Source: Myxococcales bacterium
GTDB lineage: Bacteria; Myxococcota_C; UBA6777
Direction: 5' to 3'
Assembly (NCBI GenBank): GCA_027005175.1
Contig: JALTMC010000358.1
Span: 1 to 5,320 of the forward strand
DNA length: 5,320 bases
Shown: positions 1-5,320 of the stretch, in pieces
How positions within the stretch are numbered: position 1 is the stretch's first letter
How the letters are laid out: every line of letters starts with the position of its first letter
Program-made: the position numbers and the translations under genes
Notes under the pieces: model-generated
What the model was told of the DNA's origin: nothing
Databases searched by the model: none
The model's input: the letters and a program-made list of their open reading frames with translations, nothing else

Positions 1-1371
1 CTTGCGAGAGCGAAACCACAGGTCTTAGGTGGGTATATTCAAAGTGTCGCCCCGATCAAAGGTGTGCTTCAGGGCTGGCGATGTCGCTCTCCAGAGGCAG
101 ACTTGCCTTTGGCCATTGGGTTTGCGATGCAGCTTGTTGGGAAACACGGTCGAGTCCTTGTGATCTCGGACCAACTCCCCTCCAAGCTGCCCAAAGAAGG
201 ACGTTTGCGTTGGAGGTCTTTGGGGAAGGCACGACCGAACCTTGCCATCGTTAATGCTTCTCGTTCGCGATGGGACCAAAAGGAGCATGTCTTGCTCTCT
301 GTGGTGAATCTCTCTTCGGGTCCACGTCGGACTTCACTGACCTTACGTACCTCTCCGTCTGGAAAGATGATTCGAAGGTTTCGACTCTCTCTCAAAGCTC
401 GCGAACAGAGGCGTATCACCTTTGCCTTGCCGCGAGGTACACCCAACCTGTATGCCTTTTTGAACAAAGACGCGCTCTCTATCGACAACCAGGTTGTGTT
501 GTTGCCGCAGTTGTTCCGGCCTGTACGTGTCGGTCTTTCGTTTGCCAATCTGGATTGGCAAAAAAAGGTTGTGGGTGTTTTGCTATCGACTCGTCGAGCT
601 GTGCTGGTGAAGACAAAGCCAGATATCTTGTTGACAGACAAGGCGGTTGTCTTGCCTCCAAGTTCTCAAGCGTGGGTGTTTGAGATCGCACGTGGAGGAG
701 GGAAGTCTAAAGCGTATGCAGGACCCTATATCTTACAGCGGGAGCACCCCTTGGCGCAGGGTCTGTCGATGAGTGGTGTGATCTGGAGCGCAGGGGGAAT
801 CGCCTCCTCCCACGGGCAGCCCATTTTGCTGGTTGGACATATCCCCTTGCTGACTGCTGCTTCGACATTGTCGGATGGGAAGCATATCAAGCTACACCTG
901 GATCCGGATCGTTCGAATCTCATGCGCACACCCAACTGGCCCATCTTGATTTGGAATCTTTTGCGATGGAGACAGCAAAATGACGCGGGGTTGGAGGACC
1001 GAAATATTCGCCTGGGCTCTCAAGCCTTTTTGCGATTGCCCCGAAGTACCGGCCCCATAACAGTCTCTCCTCCTGTGGGACCTTCGTATACGATCCACCC
1101 TATGGGAACTCGTATCCCGTTACAGACCCACGATCGTGGAGTCTATCGTGTACAGGCAGGTGGTCAGAGCTATTCTTTTGCAGTGAATGCGTTGACAAAA
1201 AAAGAATCAGACCTTTCTCGAAGTGGTGAAGGGGAGTGGGGAGCTTGGGCAAGAGACTCTCTCTCGCAGCGACAGTATCGAGATATGTCCTGGCTGTTTG
1301 CGTTGTTGGCTCTTGCGGCTTTGGTTGCTCATCTCTTTCTTATGGCACAACAAAAGAGGGTGGTTGCATGA
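1..1371 (+). CDS. Bat-like VWA membrane protein, C-terminal part (5' end outside window)
   Basis: The frame is open to base 1, so the gene starts upstream; 456 residues are visible. What is seen: the fragment opens in the second half of a VWA fold, where a helix (PLAIGFAMQLV) leads to the strand VLVISD (about residues 52-57), whose Asp is the usual late metal-site acid. A beta-rich region follows (EHVLLSVVNLSSG, about 95-107), then an IDNQ segment (about 161-164), NWPILIWNLLRW (about 312-323), and FAVN followed by ESDL (about 393-405). One membrane helix lies at about 430-449 (MSWLFALLALAALVAHLFL), and a short basic end (QQKR) suggests the bulk is periplasmic. This order is known from BatA/VWA membrane proteins of Planctomycetota and Myxococcota. 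Inferred role: envelope protein partnering the next gene, with which it shares ATGA. The expected BatA-type N-terminal helices and DxSxS motif would lie off-window. Family assignment is fairly sure; the biochemical role is unknown. Confidence 0.8.
   Translation, partial: LARAKPQVLGGYIQSVAPIKGVLQGWRCRSPEADLPLAIGFAMQLVGKHGRVLVISDQLPSKLPKEGRLRWRSLGKARPNLAIVNASRSRWDQKEHVLLSVVNLSSGPRRTSLTLRTSPSGKMIRRFRLSLKAREQRRITFALPRGTPNLYAFLNKDALSIDNQVVLLPQLFRPVRVGLSFANLDWQKKVVGVLLSTRRAVLVKTKPDILLTDKAVVLPPSSQAWVFEIARGGGKSKAYAGPYILQREHPLAQGLSMSGVIWSAGGIASSHGQPILLVGHIPLLTAASTLSDGKHIKLHLDPDRSNLMRTPNWPILIWNLLRWRQQNDAGLEDRNIRLGSQAFLRLPRSTGPITVSPPVGPSYTIHPMGTRIPLQTHDRGVYRVQAGGQSYSFAVNALTKKESDLSRSGEGEWGAWARDSLSQRQYRDMSWLFALLALAALVAHLFLMAQQKRVVA
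1356..1360 (+). promoter_or_regulatory. Ribosome binding site of the double-VWA gene
   Basis: GAGGG lies seven bases before the ATG at 1368 and inside the last codons of the upstream gene. It supports 1368 as the start rather than the in-frame upstream starts, which would overlap the previous gene by more than 130 bases. With the ATGA stop/start overlap (1368-1371) it indicates translational coupling of the two genes. Confidence 0.65.
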
Positions 1372-4205
1372 TTTTCCTTCACCCTATTTGGCTGTTACTT
1401 GCGATTCCCTTGACCATTGTACTTTGGGTATGGCGTGCGCCTACCCGCTTTCTCACTGTGTTGCGGTGGCTTACGCTCTTCCTGGTTGTGGCGGCGATGG
1501 CTGGTGTTGCGATACGCTTTCAAAGTCGGTCAGGCACTGTCGTTGTGGTGGTGGATCGGAGTCGCTCCATGCCACCTCATAGCGAAGTTCGTCAAAAAGA
1601 GATCATCGATCTGCTTCAGACCAAGATGGGACAGAACGATCGTCTTGCTGTGGTTTCGATGGGGCAAACGGCTGCGATCGATCGTGTTCCGCAGAAAGGA
1701 AAGTTTGCGGGCTTTCTCACATCGGTGGGGCCTGACGCTTCTCGTTTGTCGGGCGCGATGAAACTTGCTCTTTCGCTTGTTCCTTCCGGTGGTTCCGGGA
1801 GGATTCTTCTCCTCTCCGACGGGAAATGGACGGGGAAAGATCCAAGGGCTGTGGCGGCACAAGCCGCAGCACGAGATATCTCTGTTGATTTTCATTTACT
1901 GCGTAGACCCAGCAGCCAGGATATCTCCATCACCAGAGTTCAGGCCCCTGGAACAGTGGCTCCGGGAGAAGCCTTCTTACTCTCTGCCGAGGTTCACATC
2001 CCTACAACTCAAACGATCTCGTATGTCTTAAAGCGAGGGGGGCAGGTATTGGGTCAGGGAACCAAGGTGATGTCGGCCGGAGGGCATCGTCTTGTTTTTC
2101 GCGATAAAGCCGGTAAACCAGGGACATTTCAATACTCTCTTACTGTCAAAGGAGTCGGAAAAGATCCTGTGCCTGAAAACAACAAAGCCAGAATCTTGGT
2201 TGGGATTCGTGGGCAACGGCCACTGCTTTTGGTGTCTGAAACTCCTCGTGCTGGTTTTGCTAGACTTCTTCGGTACGCACGAATCCCTCTCACCGTTCTG
2301 CGGCCTCGTCAAGTCCAATGGTCATTGAGTCACCTCTCCCGCTATTCGGGGCTTCTGCTTGAAAATATAGAGGCCAATAAAATCGGAACCCAGGGGATGG
2401 AGACGATCGCAGCCTGGGTCAAACAATCCGGTGCTGGTTTGATGATGACGGGTGGCTCTACATCGTTTGGCCCCGGTGGTTATTTTCGCTCTCCATTGGA
2501 AGCGATCTTGCCCGTGTCTATGGAACTTCGTCGAGAGCACAGAAAGCTCTCTCTCGCCATGGCGATTGTTCTTGATCGCTCCGGAAGTATGGGGGCTACT
2601 GTTGCGGGAGGACAGACAAAAATGGCTCTCGCGAACCTTGCCTCTGCTCAGACCTTAAACTTACTCAGTCCCCTGGATGAGCTGGGGGTGCTGGCCGTTG
2701 ATACAAAAGCACACACCATTGTTCCCTTGATGCAGGTTCATCAAAAGCCCACGATGCGGGAGAGAATTCTGGGCATTGCTTCCATGGGCGGTGGTATCTA
2801 TGTCTATGACGGTCTTGTTGCGGCTTATGAGATGTTACAACCAGCCACAGCAAAGACCCGGCATATTCTCTTGTTTGCAGATGCAGCCGACGCTGAACAG
2901 CCCGGAAAGTACAAGTCATTATTGGCTTTGTTTAAGAAAGAAAAAATCACGGTGAGTGTGATCGGTTTGGGGAAGGACACCGATCCAGATGCAGCTTTTT
3001 TAAAGGATGTGGCAAAGCGAGGCCACGGTCGGATCTTTTTTACGGAAGATGCGGCTTCCTTGCCACGCTTGTTTGCACAAGATACCTTTATTGTCGTGAG
3101 AAGTACGTTTGTGAAAGAAAAGACCCCCTTTCAGTGGACAACAGGGCTCGCTGCTTTAACCGATCTGAGTTATAAGAATCCCCCTTCGACGGGAGGTTAT
3201 AACTTGTGTTACTTGCGGCCTGGTGCGACGCAGGCAGCACTCACGACCGATGAATACAAAGCTCCGATCGTGTCCTTTTGGCAGGTTGGTTTGGGCCGGG
3301 CCCTTGCTTATACGGCGGAGGTTGATGGGAAACATACAGGCGCTCTCGCGAAGTGGTCTCAACTGGGGAGCTTTCTCAGCACTCTTGCTCGGTGGACAGC
3401 GGGGAAAGCACGTCCCCTACCGCGTCATATGTTATTGACCCAAAAGGTTCGTCGTGGTGTTGCTGTGGTGCAACTTCATTTGGACCCCGAACGAAAAAAT
3501 ACGGCACTCTCTACAGCCCCTTCTGCATACACGATCAAGGGGGTTTCCGGTTTGCGTCCGAAGGTTCTAAAAACACAGATGAAATGGCTGTCACCTCACG
3601 TGTTGCAAGTGGAGATTCCCCTGCAAGGAAAGGAAACTTCGCTGACCACTGTTAAAGTGGCGGGCTACAAACCTGTGGTTTTGCCACCGGTGACGTTGCC
3701 GTACTCTCCAGAGTTTCGTCCTGATACCGCTCGGGATGGGCCTGCGACTTTGGCCTCTTTGGCGCGGATCTCACAGGGAAAAGAGCGACTGGATGTCTCC
3801 CAAGTGTGGCGAGACCTTCCACGCAAAGTAAGGCTGTTTTCTCTCCGTCCCTGGTTGCTGGGTCTGGCTGTCCTCTTCTTTCTCTGTGAGATCTTCGAGC
3901 GCCGCTCTGGCTATCTTTCCCGTATGTTAAGAGCGGCTCAATATCGATGGTTTCGTGTGACAACAGGAGAAGGAAAGTCAACCGATGCCGGCTCTGTGCT
4001 CTCGACTTCAACAGAGAAGCCTGTGCAGCGCAGAGCACCTCCAGCACATCTTCAGCCCACTTCGAAGGAGGAGAGTGCGGACTCTCATGGAATGGACTCT
4101 GACAGTGGCTCTCCTGTAGTCTCGGGACAATCTGAAGGTCTCGCGAGTGCTTTTCAGAAAGCTTCCAGGCGTGTGAAGGAACGAAACAAAAGAAAGAATG
4201 ACTAG
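1368..4205 (+). CDS. Membrane-anchored double-VWA protein with GATase-like core
   Basis: Complete, 945 residues. Seen in order: membrane helices at about 5-22 and 27-48, joined by a basic loop. VWA domain 1 is at about 57-180, with metal-site motif DRSRS (63-67) and late acid SDG (D151). A beta-sandwich-like region (about 185-280) follows. A class-I glutamine-amidotransferase-like domain is at about 284-386 (MMTGGSTSFGPGGY, then LPV). VWA domain 2 is at about 396-575, with DRSGSMG (403-409), GGGIYVYDG and FADAADAE (D505, D508). A further beta-rich region (about 590-790) leads to a third helix at about 824-843. The tail (about 846-945) is polar, Ser/Pro-rich and basic at its end. Positive charges in the loop and after helix 3 predict a periplasmic body and cytoplasmic tail. 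Only two cysteines exist (614, 840), none in the amidotransferase-like domain, so it cannot be a working amidotransferase. VWA domains usually bind protein partners through a metal ion. Inferred role: scaffold of an envelope complex with the upstream protein; substrate and phenotype unknown. Confidence 0.88.
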   Translation: MIFLHPIWLLLAIPLTIVLWVWRAPTRFLTVLRWLTLFLVVAAMAGVAIRFQSRSGTVVVVVDRSRSMPPHSEVRQKEIIDLLQTKMGQNDRLAVVSMGQTAAIDRVPQKGKFAGFLTSVGPDASRLSGAMKLALSLVPSGGSGRILLLSDGKWTGKDPRAVAAQAAARDISVDFHLLRRPSSQDISITRVQAPGTVAPGEAFLLSAEVHIPTTQTISYVLKRGGQVLGQGTKVMSAGGHRLVFRDKAGKPGTFQYSLTVKGVGKDPVPENNKARILVGIRGQRPLLLVSETPRAGFARLLRYARIPLTVLRPRQVQWSLSHLSRYSGLLLENIEANKIGTQGMETIAAWVKQSGAGLMMTGGSTSFGPGGYFRSPLEAILPVSMELRREHRKLSLAMAIVLDRSGSMGATVAGGQTKMALANLASAQTLNLLSPLDELGVLAVDTKAHTIVPLMQVHQKPTMRERILGIASMGGGIYVYDGLVAAYEMLQPATAKTRHILLFADAADAEQPGKYKSLLALFKKEKITVSVIGLGKDTDPDAAFLKDVAKRGHGRIFFTEDAASLPRLFAQDTFIVVRSTFVKEKTPFQWTTGLAALTDLSYKNPPSTGGYNLCYLRPGATQAALTTDEYKAPIVSFWQVGLGRALAYTAEVDGKHTGALAKWSQLGSFLSTLARWTAGKARPLPRHMLLTQKVRRGVAVVQLHLDPERKNTALSTAPSAYTIKGVSGLRPKVLKTQMKWLSPHVLQVEIPLQGKETSLTTVKVAGYKPVVLPPVTLPYSPEFRPDTARDGPATLASLARISQGKERLDVSQVWRDLPRKVRLFSLRPWLLGLAVLFFLCEIFERRSGYLSRMLRAAQYRWFRVTTGEGKSTDAGSVLSTSTEKPVQRRAPPAHLQPTSKEESADSHGMDSDSGSPVVSGQSEGLASAFQKASRRVKERNKRKND

Positions 4206-4345
4206 GAACGGCGACCACATACGTTGAACAAGTGCGTTGTAGAAAAACCGGAGTGTTCTCGCAAATGTGATTTGAGATGTTTAAGTTATTAAATCGTTGT
4301 TCCCAAGGGTGTGACTTCGTTGCTTGTGAGGAGTGGATTGGTTCG
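4206..4345. other. Convergent intergenic gap, no clear terminator
   Basis: This 140-bp gap separates two genes that end toward each other. I expected a bidirectional terminator but see no GC-rich stem with a T-run on either strand. The best stem is CAAAT/ATTTG around GTG (4262-4274), which is short, AT-rich and without a T-tract. Small imperfect direct repeats (CGTTG, TCGTTG) occur but form no pattern. No plausible small gene is visible. Termination may be Rho-dependent or lie within the opposing gene. Confidence 0.5.
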
Positions 4346-5320
4346 TTACCCCGGAGGAATAGGGGTGATTCGGAGAGTATCTTCTGTTTCGTTAAAGTCC
4401 ACTTGAAGGGGGCCAAAGGCTTGTTGGTTGACCGTGTTAAGGCGGCTACTCAACCCTCGTGACAAGTTCCATAAGAGCTTCACACCAATCGCTGGTTCTT
4501 CTCGCATCAATGTAAACAGGGCATCGCGTTCAACCATGAGCAGTCGAGTGGCTTCGGCGGCACGAACTGTAGCAGAGCGAGGTTGGTCATTTAAGAGTGC
4601 CATCTCACCAACATGGTCACCGGGTTTGAGGACATCAATCTCTCTGTCACCTCGGGTAATGAGCATAGAGCCTTCCAACAAAATATACAGCTGGTTGCTT
4701 TTCGCGCCTTCTGTGATGACATAGTCTCTCTTGTCGCAATGAACAACCTGCATCACAGACATCAGCTTGCTGAGTTCTCGAAAGGTGACATGTCTGAAGA
4801 GATAGATCTTTTGCAGTGTGTCGAATCGGAGGTGGATCTCTGTCGTCCACATCTGCTCCTCATTGGTAGGGGAGGACTCGGTCTCCCATCGAACCAGGAG
4901 TGTTGTGATGTTGTCCGAGCCATCGCGCTTTTTGGCGAGTGATATGAGTTGTTCCGGGATCGTGTCCAAGTGACTTTGAGAGAGCATGGTTTCGAGTTCA
5001 ACGGGGTTGCTTACCGAGCTTAATCCATCGGAGCACAACAAGAAGGTATCGTCAGGGAGGACGTCAAACAGAAGCACATCAACTTTGACAGATGCGTCTT
5101 TTCCCACAGCCCGCGTCAGGACATTCGACATCGACAAACCACCCTCAATCAGGTCTTCTTTGGGAACACCTTGGGCCAACATCTCAGCCAGCAATGTGTG
5201 GTCGATGCTGAGCTTGTAGATCTTTTGATCCCGATGTAGATACAGGCGACTGTCTCCCACATGTGCGAGGACACCGCGCTTTCCAAGTATGGTTAACATC
5301 GTGAGTGTTGTGCCCATACC
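4346..5320 (-). CDS. PP2C-type Ser/Thr phosphatase fused to cyclic-nucleotide-binding domain, C-terminal part (5' end outside window)
   Basis: 324 residues are visible, and the frame is open to the window edge. The first residues read GMGTTL, an internal PP2C motif, so the first Met is not the start and about 80-120 residues with the early metal-binding motifs are missing. PP2C part (about 1-145): HVGDSRLYL, IDHTLL, NVLTRAVG, LLCSDGLS (metal-binding Asp about 98) and GSDNIT (Asp about 136), all intact, so this looks catalytically competent. After a polar linker comes a CRP-like cyclic-nucleotide-binding domain (about 168-297) with ITEGAKSNQLYILLEGS and a full phosphate-binding cassette, GEMALLNDQPRSATV (about 238-252). 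Its Glu and Arg are the residues that hold the ribose and cyclic phosphate in CRP/PKA-type domains. A short tail ends in PIPPG. No membrane helix or DNA-binding helix-turn-helix is seen, so it is probably a cytoplasmic enzyme and not a transcription factor. Inferred role: dephosphorylates Ser/Thr-phosphoproteins, the counterpart of Hanks-type kinases, with activity tuned by cAMP or cGMP. Ligand and substrate are unknown. Confidence 0.9.
   Translation of the reverse strand, partial: GMGTTLTMLTILGKRGVLAHVGDSRLYLHRDQKIYKLSIDHTLLAEMLAQGVPKEDLIEGGLSMSNVLTRAVGKDASVKVDVLLFDVLPDDTFLLCSDGLSSVSNPVELETMLSQSHLDTIPEQLISLAKKRDGSDNITTLLVRWETESSPTNEEQMWTTEIHLRFDTLQKIYLFRHVTFRELSKLMSVMQVVHCDKRDYVITEGAKSNQLYILLEGSMLITRGDREIDVLKPGDHVGEMALLNDQPRSATVRAAEATRLLMVERDALFTLMREEPAIGVKLLWNLSRGLSSRLNTVNQQAFGPLQVDFNETEDTLRITPIPPG

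Noticed and set aside
64-66. GTG as the start of the first gene
   Set aside because: The frame is open from base 1, there is no convincing ribosome site, and starting here would cut a VWA domain in half.
69-641. Antisense open frame of 190 codons inside the first gene
   Set aside because: It lies opposite a strand with clear protein-family motifs, and its translation is Arg/Ser-rich with no domain.
1128-1139. Perfect 12-bp palindrome CCACGATCGTGG
   Set aside because: It is inside coding sequence far from any start, with no second copy seen, and CGATCG-type strings are common in this window, so chance is a sufficient explanation.
1236-1367. Upstream in-frame start for the double-VWA gene
   Set aside because: It would overlap the preceding gene by about 136 bases. 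The ATG at 1368 has a GAGGG site and an ATGA overlap, and it begins directly with a membrane helix typical of the family.
1675-1684. CGATCGATCG self-complementary string
   Set aside because: It is explained by adjacent codons (GCG ATC GAT CGT) and has no regularly spaced copies, so it is not an iterated element.
4262-4274. Hairpin CAAAT-GTG-ATTTG as a terminator
   Set aside because: Its five AT-rich pairs are weak and no run of T follows on either strand.
3652-4416. Antisense open frame of 254 codons across the 3' ends of both convergent genes
   Set aside because: It overlaps the coding end of the double-VWA gene and the end of the phosphatase gene in another frame. Its translation is a low-complexity mix of Ser, His, Arg and Pro with no recognisable domain, typical of a shadow frame.
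5315-5317. ATG as the start of the phosphatase gene
   Set aside because: It encodes the Met of the internal PP2C motif GMGTT, the frame stays open to the window edge, and the essential N-terminal PP2C motifs are missing.

Overview
The window looks like ordinary chromosomal DNA of a Gram-negative bacterium. It is densely coded, of moderate G+C (a little above half by eye), and shows no insertion sequences, tRNAs, rRNAs, CRISPR repeats or phage genes. The protein architectures are most familiar from Myxococcota, related former 'Deltaproteobacteria' and Planctomycetota: large membrane-anchored von Willebrand factor A (VWA) proteins, and a PP2C phosphatase fused to a cyclic-nucleotide-binding domain. 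That placement is an inference from family knowledge and not a firm identification.

Layout. Bases 1-1371 (+) hold the C-terminal part of a Bat-like VWA membrane protein; its beginning lies left of the window. It overlaps by four bases (ATGA, 1368-1371) with a complete 945-residue gene at 1368-4205 (+). That second protein has two N-terminal membrane helices, a VWA domain, a glutamine-amidotransferase-like domain, a second VWA domain, a third membrane helix and a charged, low-complexity cytoplasmic tail. Bases 4206-4345 are a 140-bp convergent intergenic gap with no clear terminator. Bases 4346-5320 (-) hold the C-terminal part of a PP2C-type Ser/Thr phosphatase fused to a CRP-like cyclic-nucleotide-binding domain; its beginning lies right of the window.

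How they work together. The two plus-strand genes are almost certainly translationally coupled and probably act as one envelope complex. In related loci such VWA proteins sit beside a MoxR-type AAA+ ATPase and a DUF58 protein, which would be expected upstream of base 1. The phosphatase is transcribed toward this operon from the other side and is a separate transcription unit. It would reverse Ser/Thr phosphorylation, probably gated by a cyclic nucleotide. Nothing in the sequence links it functionally to the VWA genes. I see no clear evidence of a wholly new system. The most interesting points are the double-VWA architecture with a cysteine-free amidotransferase-like core and the phosphatase/cyclic-nucleotide sensor fusion.
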